Origin: Planctomycetes bacterium MalM25
Lineage (GTDB): Bacteria > Planctomycetota > Planctomycetia > Pirellulales > Lacipirellulaceae
Direction: 5' to 3'
DNA: 64,000 nt
Assembly (NCBI GenBank): GCA_007745835.1
Contig: CP036424.1
Span: 1,945,001 to 2,009,000 of the forward strand
Part shown: positions 19,269 to 28,371 of the stretch, in pieces
Layout: every line of letters begins with the position of its first letter
Numbering within the stretch: position 1 is the first letter of the stretch
The notes under the pieces: model-generated
Seen by the model: the letters and a program-made list of their open reading frames with translations, nothing else
The model's database searches: none
What the model was told of the DNA's origin: nothing
Made by a program: the position numbers and the translations under genes

Positions 19269-20045
19269 CTAATATCGGAAGTGCTTGATCTCCTCGCCCA
19301 GATCGCCGATTTCGCTGAGCGCCTCGATGCCCAGGTCGAGGTGTTTCTCCGCCCAGTCGCGGCTAACCGCCGCGTCGCTCTCCGTGGTTTTCACTCCCTC
19401 CGGGCTGGTCGGGACGTCCGACACCAGCAGCAGGGCGCCCCGCGCGATCTGGTTGGCGTGGCCGACGATGAAGATCGTGGCGGTCTCCATGTCGATGCCG
19501 ATGGGCGAGTAGGAGTGCAGCTTCTCGGTGAACTCCTGGTCGTGCTCCCAGACCCGGCGGTTGGTCGTATAGATCACGCCGGTCCGGTAATCGAGGCCTT
19601 GGGCGACCAGCTTCTCCGAGACAAACTTGTGCAGCTTGAAGGAGGGCAGGGCGGGCACCAGCGGATCGAGGTAGTCGTTCGAGGTCCCCTCACCCCGGAT
19701 AGCGCCGATCGGCAGGATGAAGTGCCCGATCTCGGTCGAGTGCTTGAGTCCGCCGCATTTCCCAAGGAAGAGGACCCCCTTGGGGCGGTGAGCGGTCAGC
19801 AGGTCCATCACGGTCGCCGCGTTGGGCGAGCCGATGCCGAAGTTGATGATCGTCAGGCCGTCGCCGTTGGTGGCGGCCTGCATCGGGCGGTCGAGGCCGT
19901 GCACCTGGCAGCCGAATCGCTCGGCGAACCGGACGACGTACTCGCTGAAATTGGTGAGCAGGACGTAGTCGCCAAATTCCCCAAGCGGCATGCCCGTGTA
20001 GCGGGTGAGCCAGTCCTTGGCGATCGCTTCTTTGGTCAGCGACAT
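19269..20045 (-). CDS. AMP nucleosidase, short form
   Basis: A 258-aa protein of the nucleoside phosphorylase superfamily resembling the catalytic domain of AMP nucleosidase (AMP to adenine plus ribose-5-phosphate). Visible: IINFGIGSPNAATVMDLL, GVLFLGKCGGLK, LPIGAIRGEGTSNDY (substrate phosphate/ribose side), YTTNRRVWEHD, GIDMETATIF (catalytic Glu-rich segment) and LLVSDVPTSPEGVKT. E. coli Amn is 484 aa with an N-terminal regulatory domain; this version lacks it, as the AMN-like group in Bacteroidetes and others does. It stands alone on the minus strand and adds to the purine-recycling genes nearby. Confidence 0.88.
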   Translation of the reverse strand: MSLTKEAIAKDWLTRYTGMPLGEFGDYVLLTNFSEYVVRFAERFGCQVHGLDRPMQAATNGDGLTIINFGIGSPNAATVMDLLTAHRPKGVLFLGKCGGLKHSTEIGHFILPIGAIRGEGTSNDYLDPLVPALPSFKLHKFVSEKLVAQGLDYRTGVIYTTNRRVWEHDQEFTEKLHSYSPIGIDMETATIFIVGHANQIARGALLLVSDVPTSPEGVKTTESDAAVSRDWAEKHLDLGIEALSEIGDLGEEIKHFRY

Positions 20046-20267
20046 GGGTTCTGTCGTGGGAGGAACCGATCGACGCCGGGGGGCGTCGGAATAGGCAAAC
20101 TACGGCTTTCTGGCCGTCCGCTGCAAGTTCGTCCCAGAAAAAGTACCGGCCCGGCAATAATCCCCGGCGCCCCCGCGCCCCCACCGCAGTTAGTACATTA
20201 GGAGCGGCGGCCGATGCTCCTCTGAGTTCAATTCCAAAGAACCTCTTGTGGTTGGAGAAACCCGAAC

Positions 20268-21068
20268 ATGGAAGCCATACCTCGCTTTCGTTTGTTGCTG
20301 ACACTGGCGGTCTACGCCGGTCTCGCGGCGGTCGCCGTCGCCCAGGGGCCCCCCGGCGGTCGTGGTCCTGGTGGCCCTGGTGGGCGCGGACCGGGAGGAC
20401 CCGGTGGCGGCGGCATCGGCGGTCTGCTCCGTGTCCCGGAAGTCCGCGACGAGCTCGAACTGCTCGACGACCAGCAAGAACAGCTCCGCGAATTGGAAGA
20501 GTCGATGCGCAGCCGCATGCGGGAACGCTTCGAAGAGATGCGGAACAACCGCGGTGAAGGGGGCGACCGCCGGCAGCGTTTCGAGGGCATGCGGGAGGTC
20601 TTCGAGGAGATGCGCAAGGACGCCGAAACGCAGGTCGGCGACATCCTCACGACCCAGCAGCTCGATCGCCTGAAGCAGATCAACGCTCAGCAGCAGATGC
20701 AGCGGGGCGGCGGCCGTGCCCTGATGGGCGGCCCCCTCGCCGAGGCCCTCGACCTGACCGAGGAGCAGCAGGAACAGATGCGGGAGCGGTCTCAGGAGAT
20801 CCAGGCCGAACTGCGTGACAAGATGCGGGAGGCTCAGGCCGAGGCCCGCGAGAAGCTGCTGGAGCTGCTCACCAGCGAGCAGCGGGCGAAGCTCGATGAG
20901 ATGATGGGCGATCCGTTCGATCTGCCCGAGCCGCAACGCGGTTTCGGCGGCCGGCGTGGGCCGGGCGGACCGGAGGGCGCCGACGGACGCCGGGGAGGGC
21001 GTGGCCGCGCCGGACGCGGAGGTGGCCGCCCCGGCCCCCCGCCCCCCCCGCCAGGCGATGAGCTTTGA
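20268..21068 (+). CDS. Exported Gly/Arg/Pro-rich helical protein (Spy/LTXXQ-like)
   Basis: A 266-aa protein with a signal peptide (about 1-26, LLLTLAVYAGLAAVAVAQ). It continues with a GPGGPGG-type low-complexity linker, then two similar charged helical segments: VRDELELLDDQQEQLRELEE at about 58-77 and LAEALDLTEEQQEQMRERSQ at about 158-177, each followed by long helices ending in ILTTQQLDRLKQI and LLTSEQRAKLDEM. These L-x-x-x-Q repeats recall periplasmic CpxP/Spy chaperone-type proteins, but the similarity is weak. The C-terminus is again Gly/Arg/Pro-rich. Planctomycetes often carry such proteins; function unknown. Confidence 0.7.
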   Translation: MEAIPRFRLLLTLAVYAGLAAVAVAQGPPGGRGPGGPGGRGPGGPGGGGIGGLLRVPEVRDELELLDDQQEQLRELEESMRSRMRERFEEMRNNRGEGGDRRQRFEGMREVFEEMRKDAETQVGDILTTQQLDRLKQINAQQQMQRGGGRALMGGPLAEALDLTEEQQEQMRERSQEIQAELRDKMREAQAEAREKLLELLTSEQRAKLDEMMGDPFDLPEPQRGFGGRRGPGGPEGADGRRGGRGRAGRGGGRPGPPPPPPGDEL

Positions 21069-21110
21069 GCCTTTCTCAGAAGGGCTCCCCGGGGCCCGTC
21101 GATCCGAATC

Positions 21111-21150
21111 CCGCACGCCGTCCGGTCCTTATTTGCCGGGCGGCGTGCGG
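21111..21150 (+). terminator. Strong hairpin after the Gly/Arg-rich protein gene
   Basis: ccgcacgccgtccgg (21111-21125) pairs with ccgggcggcgtgcgg (21136-21150), 15 base pairs including one G-T, with a 10-base A/T-rich loop. It lies 42 bases past the stop codon. The downstream bases are not a T run, so it could be a Rho-assisted terminator or an mRNA-stabilising hairpin before the secretion operon. Confidence 0.5.
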
Positions 21151-21208
21151 TCGTTGATAATCAGAGGGCTGCGAGCAATCCGGACCCTAACTCGACGAAC
21201 CGACTTCT

Positions 21209-22915
21209 ATGGACCCTGTCGCGCTGATGCTGGAGCACGGCGCCCTCACCCCCGAGGGCGCGGCCGAGCTGCGCGGTCTGAACGGCGAGGCCGAGGGCCG
21301 GCCGTTGCACGAGGTGGCGGTCCAACGCGGCCTGGCCTCCGAAGAGGACGTGCTGGCGGCTTTCGCCGCGGCGATCGGCGCCGAGTGCGTCGATCTCAAC
21401 AAGGTCGAGCCCGACCTCTCGCTGCTCGAGGCGTTCCCGCAGCGCCTGATGCACCGCAACGGGCTCTTCCCGGTCAGCCGCGAGGGGGACACGCTCCGCA
21501 TCGCCACGGGCGATCCGCTCGGGTTCGAGGCGCTCGACGAGATCGGCGCCGTCACGGGCCTGACGATCGAGCCGGTGCTGGCGACCCGCCGCCAGATCGC
21601 CGAGCGGCTCAAAGCCCACCTGGGGGTCGGCAGCGAGACGGTCGAAGGCTTGGTCGCCGCCCGCCAGGCGGAGGGGGGCGTTGAGCTGCTGGAGGAGATC
21701 GACGCCGACGCGGCCGAACTGGCCGAAGAGGCCCAGGAGGCCTCGGTCGTCCGGCTCGTCAACGAGATCCTCCTCGAGGCGATTCACAACCGCGCGTCCG
21801 ATGTTCATATCGAAGCCGAAGCTGCCGGCCTACGCATCCGCTACCGCATTGACGGCCTGCTCGTGGAGCAGCCGACCCCGCCGGAGATCAACCACTTCCG
21901 TGCCGCGATCACCAGCCGCCTGAAGATCATGGCGCACCTGAACATCGCGGAGAAACGCTTGCCGCAGGACGGGCGGATCAAGCTCCGCGTCGAGGGGCGC
22001 GAGGTCGACGTCCGCATGTCGGTCATCCCGATGGTCCACGGCGAGGGGATCGTTATGCGTCTCTTGGACAAGGGACGCATGAACTTCTCGCTCGCGTCGC
22101 TCGGCATGGGCGAGGCGCTCAACACGCAGATCAACGACCTGATCCGCGCCCCGCACGGCATCGTGCTGGTGACCGGCCCGACCGGCTCGGGCAAGACGAC
22201 CACGCTCTACAGCGCCCTGACCGACATCCGCGACGAGACGACCAAGATCATCACGACCGAAGACCCGGTCGAGTACCAGCTGCCCGGCATCGCGCAGATC
22301 CAGGTCCATCCGAAGATCGGCCTGACGTTCGCCGCGTCGCTGCGGTCGATCTTGCGCCACGACCCGGACGTGGTGCTGGTCGGTGAGATCCGCGACCACG
22401 AGACCGCCGAGAACGCCATCCAGGCGGCGCTCACGGGCCACTTGGTCTTCAGCACGCTGCACACGAACGACGCCCCGAGCGCCTACACGCGGCTGATCGA
22501 CATGGGCATCGAGCCGTTCCTCGTCGCCAGCACGATCGAGGCGGTCATGGCTCAGCGGCTTGTTCGCCGGCTCTGTGAGAAATGTCGCCAGCCGGTGACG
22601 CCCCGCAAGGCGGACCTGCCGGATGACTTCCCTTGGGAAGAGTTAGAGGAGGCGGGCGGGCGGCTGTACGAGGCCAACGGTTGTCGCGAGTGCCGCGAGC
22701 TCGGCTACGCCGGCCGACAGGGCATTTTTGAGTTGTGCGCAACGACCGACCCCGTCCGGCAACTGGCGCACGACCGCGCCAGCAGCTGGGAGATCCGCCA
22801 AGCGGCCCTTAAGACCGGCATGCGAACCCTCCGCCAAGACGCCTGGCGCCAGTGCTGCGCGGGCGTGACGACCGTCGACGAGGTCGTCCGAGTCACCCGC
22901 GGCGACAGAACTTAA
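21209..22915 (+). CDS. gspE: Type II secretion ATPase GspE
   Basis: A 568-aa hexameric ATPase powering pseudopilus assembly. An N-terminal MshEN-like domain (about 1-150, [18 protein letters not shown]) precedes the catalytic part: [11 protein letters not shown], Walker [10 protein letters not shown] near residue 322, Asp box, Walker [15 protein letters not shown] near 388, and the His box [12 protein letters not shown] four-cysteine zinc motif (CEKC near 455, CREC near 492) is typical of GspE/PilB. It is the first gene of a plus-strand secretion operon. PilB of type IV pili is the alternative, but the gspG-K and GspL/M-type genes downstream favour type II secretion. Confidence 0.93.
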   Translation: MDPVALMLEHGALTPEGAAELRGLNGEAEGRPLHEVAVQRGLASEEDVLAAFAAAIGAECVDLNKVEPDLSLLEAFPQRLMHRNGLFPVSREGDTLRIATGDPLGFEALDEIGAVTGLTIEPVLATRRQIAERLKAHLGVGSETVEGLVAARQAEGGVELLEEIDADAAELAEEAQEASVVRLVNEILLEAIHNRASDVHIEAEAAGLRIRYRIDGLLVEQPTPPEINHFRAAITSRLKIMAHLNIAEKRLPQDGRIKLRVEGREVDVRMSVIPMVHGEGIVMRLLDKGRMNFSLASLGMGEALNTQINDLIRAPHGIVLVTGPTGSGKTTTLYSALTDIRDETTKIITTEDPVEYQLPGIAQIQVHPKIGLTFAASLRSILRHDPDVVLVGEIRDHETAENAIQAALTGHLVFSTLHTNDAPSAYTRLIDMGIEPFLVASTIEAVMAQRLVRRLCEKCRQPVTPRKADLPDDFPWEELEEAGGRLYEANGCRECRELGYAGRQGIFELCATTDPVRQLAHDRASSWEIRQAALKTGMRTLRQDAWRQCCAGVTTVDEVVRVTRGDRT

Positions 22916-22926
22916 TAATCTGATTA

Positions 22927-23008
22927 ACCACAGAGAACACAGAGTGCACAGAGAGGAATCTTAGTACGGCCGAGTCAGTTACTCCGTGCCCTCTGTGTTC
23001 TCTGTGGT
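22927..23008. repeat. Inverted repeat between gspE and gspF
   Basis: accacagagaacacagagtg (from 22927) pairs with tctgtgttctctgtggt (to 23008), the arms differing in only a few positions over about 27 bases, with a loop of about 28 bases. It belongs to the ACCAC(G/A)-AGA family seen elsewhere in the core. Its location inside an operon means that it is transcribed and could fold in the mRNA. Confidence 0.85.
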
Positions 23009-23020
23009 GAAACCTGCCTC

Positions 23021-24229
23021 GTGCCCGATTTCGCTTACCAAGCCCGATCGCTCGCCGGCGAGCTCCTCGAGGGGACGCTCTCGGCCGGCTCACAGCGCGA
23101 GGCGATGGCGCAGCTTTCCGCGAAGGAACTCTTTCCACTGAAGGTCGAGCCCGCCAAGGGGACGGTCTCTGCTGGCGCCGATGGCTCGATTCGCGTTCCG
23201 TCCGCCAAGGTCACCCCGGTCTACAACCAGCTCGCTTCGCTCCTGCGTAGCGGTGTGCCCCTCCTGCGGTCACTGGCGGTCATCAAAGAGCAGTCCTCGA
23301 ACAAGGCGCTCCGCGCCGTGATGCAGGACGTCCACGCCCAAGTTGAAGAGGGCGCCAGCCTCGCCGAGGCGATGGCTCGTCACCCGCGAGCGTTCGGCGA
23401 ACTGGCGGTCAGCATGGTTCGCGCGGGCGGCGAGGGGGGCTTCCTCGAAGACTCGCTCGATCGTGTCGCCGCGTTCACCGAGCAGCAGGCCGAGCTGCGT
23501 GGCAAGGTGGTCGGCGCGCTCGCCTACCCGGTCATCCTCTCGGTGATCGGCGTGCTGGTGGTGACCGGCCTGGTGGTGTTCGCGGTGCCGATGGTTTCGG
23601 AGATCTTCGGGCGTCTCAAGGAGCGGGGTGAGTTGCCCTGGGTCACCGAGGCGCTACTGGGGCTCAGCGCCTTCTTGGGTGACTACGGGCTGTTTGTCCT
23701 GGCGGGTCTCGTCGCAGCGGGCTACGCCCTCTCGCAGTGGCTGGCGACGCCCCACGGGCGCGAAGTGGCCGACCGGGTCCGGCTGAAGACCCCGCTCCTC
23801 GGCCCGATCAACCGCAGCCTCGCCGTGGCGCGGCTCTGCCGGGTGCTCGGCACACTCCTCAAGGGGGGCGTGCCGATCGTCCGGGCACTCGACATCGCGG
23901 CCGATTCGGCCGGCAACCGGATCCTGACCGCTGTGGTGCGAGATGCGGCGGAGAACATCAAATCGGGCGAGTCGCTTGCCGCCCCGCTCGGCGCCAGCGG
24001 CGACTTCCCGCGCGACGTGGTCGAGATGATCGCTGTCGCCGAGCAGTCGAACAGCCTGGAGACCGTTTTGGAGCAGGTCGCCGATTCGCTTGAGCGGAGC
24101 ACCTGGCGTAAGATCGAGCTGGCCGTTCGACTGATCGAGCCGCTGATGCTCGTGATCTTGGCGGGCGCCGTGCTGGTGGTGGTGATCGCCCTGTTGATGC
24201 CGATCATCAACGCGGGCGGCGCTTTATGA
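23021..24229 (+). CDS. gspF: Type II secretion inner-membrane platform protein GspF
   Basis: A 402-aa polytopic membrane protein forming the assembly platform. Two repeated GspF domains are visible: the first begins KVTPVYNQLASLLRSGVPLL (about 65) and the second NRSLAVARLCRVLGTLLKGG (about 265). Membrane helices follow at about 165-190, 215-240 and 370-398 (LVILAGAVLVVVIALLMPII). The N-terminus FAYQARSLAGELLEGTL-like segment is the usual cytoplasmic start. Translation starts at GTG 23021, 105 bases after gspE, past an inverted repeat. Confidence 0.93.
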   Translation: MPDFAYQARSLAGELLEGTLSAGSQREAMAQLSAKELFPLKVEPAKGTVSAGADGSIRVPSAKVTPVYNQLASLLRSGVPLLRSLAVIKEQSSNKALRAVMQDVHAQVEEGASLAEAMARHPRAFGELAVSMVRAGGEGGFLEDSLDRVAAFTEQQAELRGKVVGALAYPVILSVIGVLVVTGLVVFAVPMVSEIFGRLKERGELPWVTEALLGLSAFLGDYGLFVLAGLVAAGYALSQWLATPHGREVADRVRLKTPLLGPINRSLAVARLCRVLGTLLKGGVPIVRALDIAADSAGNRILTAVVRDAAENIKSGESLAAPLGASGDFPRDVVEMIAVAEQSNSLETVLEQVADSLERSTWRKIELAVRLIEPLMLVILAGAVLVVVIALLMPIINAGGAL

Positions 24230-24345
24230 AATCAATATCTTCAATCGGAACACGGGCGGGAAGCAAGGAAACGCGATCGTTTTCGAATAACGCCTTGTTC
24301 GTTCCTTTCAGGCTCTCAACCCTAGACAAGAGAAGAGGCAATCGC

Positions 24346-24765
24346 ATGGATAGGCGTAACAGACGGCGGCGGGCCGCGGCGGCGTTTACGCTGCTCGAGG
24401 TTCTGCTCGTGCTCGTGATCCTGGTGGTGCTCGGATCGATGGCGACCGTCGCCATCACCGGCCAACGCGACAACGCCGACCGAAAGGCCGCACGGTCTCA
24501 GGTGCAGATCATTAGTCAGGCGATCAAGTACTACCAGTTCGATATGAAAAAGTACCCCCAATCGCTCGAGGACCTGCGCGAGAAACCGAGCGATTCCAAG
24601 ATGGCGGAGCGTTGGGGAGGGCCCTACCTCGATAAGAAGCTCCCGCTCGACCCATGGGACGAGGACTATCGCTACGAGAGCAAAGATAACTCCTACCGCG
24701 TCTGGTCGGTCGGACCGGACGGCAGCGACGGCACCGATGACGACATCGCTTCGGACGACGAATGA
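24346..24765 (+). CDS. gspG: Major pseudopilin GspG
   Basis: A 139-aa pseudopilin. After a short basic leader (MDRRNRRRRAAAA) comes the prepilin site and helix FTLLEVLLVLVILVVLGSMA. The globular part has the family's IISQAIKYYQFDMKKYPQSL, the WGGPYLDKKLPLDPWD block and YRVWSVGPDGSDGTDDDI, the last matching the calcium-binding end of GspG. The frame is open from 24226, but ATG 24346 follows an AGAAGAGG ribosome binding site and gives a normal leader. Prepilin peptidase GspO is not encoded in the window. Confidence 0.95.
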   Translation: MDRRNRRRRAAAAFTLLEVLLVLVILVVLGSMATVAITGQRDNADRKAARSQVQIISQAIKYYQFDMKKYPQSLEDLREKPSDSKMAERWGGPYLDKKLPLDPWDEDYRYESKDNSYRVWSVGPDGSDGTDDDIASDDE

Positions 24766-25303
24766 TCGACGGCGCCGCGGTGGCTTCACCCTGGTGGAGC
24801 TGCTGCTGGTGTTGGCCTTGGCGGTGGTGCTCGCCTCGTTGGCGGCGCCCTCGCTGAGCGGCACGCTCGCGCGCGTGCGTCTCGACGCGGCGGCGGACGA
24901 GGTCCGCGAAGCGTGGAACGACGCACGCCTCGAGGCGATCCGCACCGGCGAGCCCGTGGCGTTCCAGTGCCAGCTCGGCACGGGCCGCTACACGCTCTCG
25001 ACCCTCGCCGACGCGGCCGCCGCTCAATCGGGATCGACCGAGGTCGCGGATCAAGGCGCCCTCGCGGACGACGAGTACGAGGATCTGGGCGAGGTCAACT
25101 TCGTGCAGCTCTCCCGCGGAGTGGAGGGGGATGCGGAGATCGATCCCACCATCGCCGATTGTCTGGTCTTCCGCCCCGACGGCGGTGCGGACGACGCCTT
25201 TGCTATTGTGCGATCCTCGCGAGGATCGCAGCGCAAGATCGTGCTCCGCGGCCTAACCGGGGCCGCGCGTATCGATGATGGTTACTCTGTCGAGGAGGAG
25301 TAA
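24737..25303 (+). CDS. gspH: Minor pseudopilin GspH
   Basis: A 188-aa minor pseudopilin with leader MTTSLRTTNDRRRRGG and prepilin helix FTLVELLLVLALAVVLASLA. The next block LSGTLARVRLDAAADEVREAW is typical of GspH/FimT. Overlaps gspG by 29 bases, an arrangement indicating coupling. The globular region is acidic and less conserved. It is called GspH from position and helix; orthology rests on operon order. Confidence 0.82.
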   Translation: MTTSLRTTNDRRRRGGFTLVELLLVLALAVVLASLAAPSLSGTLARVRLDAAADEVREAWNDARLEAIRTGEPVAFQCQLGTGRYTLSTLADAAAAQSGSTEVADQGALADDEYEDLGEVNFVQLSRGVEGDAEIDPTIADCLVFRPDGGADDAFAIVRSSRGSQRKIVLRGLTGAARIDDGYSVEEE

Positions 25304-25305
25304 TC

Positions 25306-25836
25306 GTGTGCAAAGGTGGTACGGGAACGAAATGGGCCAGTCCTGTGCGGTTGGGGATTAACCCCGACCAAGCTCGGGCGGGGCGGCGGTCCGAGCGACT
25401 CTCGGCACGATTGCATCGCGCTCCGTATGCCTTCACGCTGTTGGAAGTCATTTTGGCCCTCGCGATCCTCGGCTTTGCCTTAGCAACCCTGGGCCAAGCG
25501 AGCGGTCGTTCGCACGGCAACGCGCGCCGAGCGGCCGATGAGTCGGAGCTCGCCGTTCACGCCGAGTCGGTGCTTGATGAGTTGCTGTGCGGCTTGCGCG
25601 AACTGGCCGCGATCGATCGGGAGCCGATCGCCGACGCCGAGGACCCGAGCGCCCCGCCCGTGGCCGTTGTATCGATCGGGATCGAGAACGGCCCGCTCGA
25701 CGGCTTGCTCGTGGTCCGCGTGCGTGTCGATCCGGCCGAGTCGGTCGCCGGCTCCGCGTCAGCGCTCGACGCGGTCGAGCTGGTGCAGTGGATCGTCGAT
25801 CCTTCGCTCTCCGAATCGAGTGGGGGGGGCCTGTGA
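25306..25836 (+). CDS. gspI: Minor pseudopilin GspI
   Basis: A 176-aa minor pseudopilin starting at GTG 25306, two bases after gspH. Its leader is unusually long, about 42 residues, before the prepilin helix FTLLEVILALAILGFALATL. The residue before the cleavage point is Ala (PYA-F) rather than Gly. The globular part includes SELAVHAESVLDELLCG, similar to the conserved helix of GspI proteins. A shorter start within the leader is possible but no ATG occurs there. Position between gspH and gspJ supports the assignment. Confidence 0.8.
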   Translation: MCKGGTGTKWASPVRLGINPDQARAGRRSERLSARLHRAPYAFTLLEVILALAILGFALATLGQASGRSHGNARRAADESELAVHAESVLDELLCGLRELAAIDREPIADAEDPSAPPVAVVSIGIENGPLDGLLVVRVRVDPAESVAGSASALDAVELVQWIVDPSLSESSGGGL

Positions 25837-26684
25837 GTCGTCGTGGTTTCTCGCTGTTGGAACTGGTCCTGGCGATCAGCCTGTCGGTCACCTTGGTGGC
25901 TTTGCTCGGCTTCGCGTTCCAGGTCCACCTGAGTCGGCTCGACTCGAGCCGCTCGACGATCGAGCAGGCGCAGGTCGCCCGCGCGGTGCTCGACCGGATC
26001 GCGTCCGACCTGCGGGCGACGACGATGGCGCCCACGCAGGACCTGTCCGAGGCGATGGCTTCTGCCGAGGCCGCCGGTCAGTTCAACGTCGATGAGGTCG
26101 ATCAGACTCAAGAGGACGCCGACGCGGGCGAGGACCTCGCCTCGGAGACCGACGCCCCGCCCGGGGTGAACGGGCTGCTCGATCGGCTAACGATCGATCA
26201 CCGCCTGATGCGTCAGACACTCACGACCACGGCCGAGAACCCGACCCCCGCAGCCCGGGCGGACGCCGGTTGGGTGCAGGTTGAGTACCGCCTGTCGGCC
26301 GATCCGAACGCGCCGGGCCTGATCCGGACTGAGTCGGCCCGAGACGCCGTGGTTTGGCGGATCGAGCAGGGCCAGCCCGCGGCCCTATCGGCGCCCTTCG
26401 CCTCGGAGGTGCAAGCGGTGGCGTTCCGCTACTTCGACGGGGACCAGTGGCTGGAGATGTGGGATATGGGCGAAGAGGAGACGCTCCCGCTCGCTGTCGA
26501 AGTGAAGGTCATCCTCAGCCCGGCCGACGACCCGGAGAACCTCGACGCCCCCGCCGAACGCCGCCGACCACGCACGTACCGGCGTGTGGTGCGATTGGCC
26601 GCCGCCGAGGACGAGGCGCCCAGCGACGCGGCGTCCAGCAACGCGGCGGGCGCCGCCGAAGCCTCGGACCTGGGGGGGGGGTGA
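25833..26684 (+). CDS. gspJ: Minor pseudopilin GspJ
   Basis: A 283-aa pseudopilin beginning at GTG 25833, overlapping the gspI stop in a GTGA arrangement. It has a very short leader (MSRRG) and the prepilin helix FSLLELVLAISLSVTLVALLG, then HLSRLDSSRSTIEQAQVARAVLDRIASDLR-type conserved helix (about 27-56). The C-terminal half has the EYRLSADPN and FRYFDGDQWLEMWD blocks found in GspJ. The reading frame extends upstream inside gspI, but only this start gives a prepilin leader. Confidence 0.85.
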   Translation: MSRRGFSLLELVLAISLSVTLVALLGFAFQVHLSRLDSSRSTIEQAQVARAVLDRIASDLRATTMAPTQDLSEAMASAEAAGQFNVDEVDQTQEDADAGEDLASETDAPPGVNGLLDRLTIDHRLMRQTLTTTAENPTPAARADAGWVQVEYRLSADPNAPGLIRTESARDAVVWRIEQGQPAALSAPFASEVQAVAFRYFDGDQWLEMWDMGEEETLPLAVEVKVILSPADDPENLDAPAERRRPRTYRRVVRLAAAEDEAPSDAASSNAAGAAEASDLGGG

Positions 26685-26685
26685 C

Positions 26686-28305
26686 ATGCGACGCCGTCCT
26701 TCTAGTGCTCGTCATGGCGTGCTGCTCTTGGTGGTGTTGGTCGTGGTCGCGCTCTTGTCGATCGCGAACCTCTCCTACTTCGAGTGGACCTTCGCCGAGC
26801 GCAAAGCGGCCAACGCCTCGACGCGCCGCGAGCAGGCACACGCGGCCGCCGAGTCGGGCGTCGCGATGCTGCGGGTCTACCTGTCTCAAGAGGCCGACGC
26901 GATCGATCAGGACGGCGGTTGGTACGACAACCCGCCCCGGTTCCGCGGCGTGATGATCTCCGACGGCGTCGCCGCGGAGCTCCGTCCCCGCGCGGCGGCG
27001 GTCTCGCCGCGGTGGGGGTCGCAGCAGCTGGAAGGCCCCCGCTTCGGCCTGGAGGACGATTCGGGGCGGCTGAATCTCAACACGCTGCTGGTCGCGGAGA
27101 CCCGCGAGGAGGGCGCCGGACGCAATCAGCTGCTCGCGTTGCCCGGCATGACCGAGTCGATCGCCGACGCGATCCTCGACTGGCTCGACGAAGATGACGA
27201 GGTCCGCTCGCTCGGCGCCGAACGTGATTACTACTCGACGCAGGAGCCGCCCTACGCCCCGCAGAACGGACCGCTCACGACCCTCGAGCAGTTGCTCATG
27301 GTCAAGGACGTCACGCCCGAATTGCTTTGGGGGCTCGATCAGGACCGCAACCATGAGGTCTCGCCGAACGAGGCGGCGACGGTCTCTTTGCCGATCGACA
27401 ACTCGACGGGGGAGCTGAACGGTGGTTGGGCGTCGATGCTCACACTGTACAGCGTCGAGTCGAACGCGCAGCCCGACGGCGCGCCGAAGATCAACGTCAA
27501 TTCCGACGACCTCGAGCAACTGCACACGCAGATCGCTGATTTGCTGGGCGAAGGGCCGGCTAACTTCGTCGTCGCCTATCGCCAGGGCGGGCCGCTGGAG
27601 CAACCCGAGCTGGAGGAGAACGGGTTCGATTCCGGCTCGGATGGGCAATCGGGGCAGGGCGGGGGCCCCGGAGAGATCGCCCCGCCGCCGGTCAAGGACG
27701 CGGACCAGATCGATATCGACTTCGACACGCCCGCCGCCGTGCCGATCCAGGACCCGCTCGACTTGGTCGATGTCGAGGTGAGCGTCGTCGAGAAGGGAGA
27801 GCTGACAACGACCACGGTCCTCTCCCCCTGGCGCGAGGAAGACGGCTCGCTCGCGAACGGGTTGATCTCGATGATGGAAGCCCTCACCACCACCGACGCC
27901 GAATCGATCCCCGGCCGGGTGAACATCAACCAGGCGCCGCGAGCGGTACTCCTAGGCCTTCCCGGCATGCCGGTGACGGCGGTCGAAGCGATCCTCGCCA
28001 ACCGTGACCCGGACGCCGGAGCGAGCCGCCCCGAACGTGAGCAGGCGACCTGGCTGCTGTCGGAGGGGTATCTCGAGCTTGAGGAGATGCGAGCCCTGGC
28101 GCCTTACGTGACGGGGCAGGGGGCCGCGTACCGGGCCCAGGTGGTCGGCGGATTCGAGTCGGGGGGGCCTGTCCGGCGTCTTGAGGTGGTGCTCGACACA
28201 ACGATCCTGCCCCCCCGGGTCGCGATGCGGCGTGACCTGAGCCCCCTGGGGGCCGGGTTCGCCCCCGAGCTGACTCTGACTCCCGAACCGACGGCGGCGC
28301 GTTGA
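26686..28305 (+). CDS. gspK: Minor pseudopilin GspK
   Basis: A 539-aa protein starting at ATG 26686 right after gspJ. The N-terminus MRRRPSSARHGVLLLVVLVVVALLS has the GspK-type prepilin helix, which characteristically lacks the Glu at +5. Two helix-hairpin-helix/SAM-like segments are visible (LLALPGMTESIADAILDWLD about 145-165 and LLGLPGMPVTAVEAILANRD about 420-440), as in GspK's alpha domain. It is larger than E. coli GspK (about 330 aa) owing to an acidic, Gly/Pro-rich insert near 320-370. GspK caps the pseudopilus tip. Confidence 0.86.
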   Translation: MRRRPSSARHGVLLLVVLVVVALLSIANLSYFEWTFAERKAANASTRREQAHAAAESGVAMLRVYLSQEADAIDQDGGWYDNPPRFRGVMISDGVAAELRPRAAAVSPRWGSQQLEGPRFGLEDDSGRLNLNTLLVAETREEGAGRNQLLALPGMTESIADAILDWLDEDDEVRSLGAERDYYSTQEPPYAPQNGPLTTLEQLLMVKDVTPELLWGLDQDRNHEVSPNEAATVSLPIDNSTGELNGGWASMLTLYSVESNAQPDGAPKINVNSDDLEQLHTQIADLLGEGPANFVVAYRQGGPLEQPELEENGFDSGSDGQSGQGGGPGEIAPPPVKDADQIDIDFDTPAAVPIQDPLDLVDVEVSVVEKGELTTTTVLSPWREEDGSLANGLISMMEALTTTDAESIPGRVNINQAPRAVLLGLPGMPVTAVEAILANRDPDAGASRPEREQATWLLSEGYLELEEMRALAPYVTGQGAAYRAQVVGGFESGGPVRRLEVVLDTTILPPRVAMRRDLSPLGAGFAPELTLTPEPTAAR

Positions 28306-28371
28306 TTCGCAATCCCCGAGCCGGCGTGTCAAACTGAAGCGACAGCCCCCCTCCAACCGTCCCCGTCCTCT

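Noticed and set aside
24226-24345. 40-codon N-terminal extension of gspG
   Set aside because: It would bury the prepilin leader; ATG 24346 has a good ribosome binding site and gives a normal leader.
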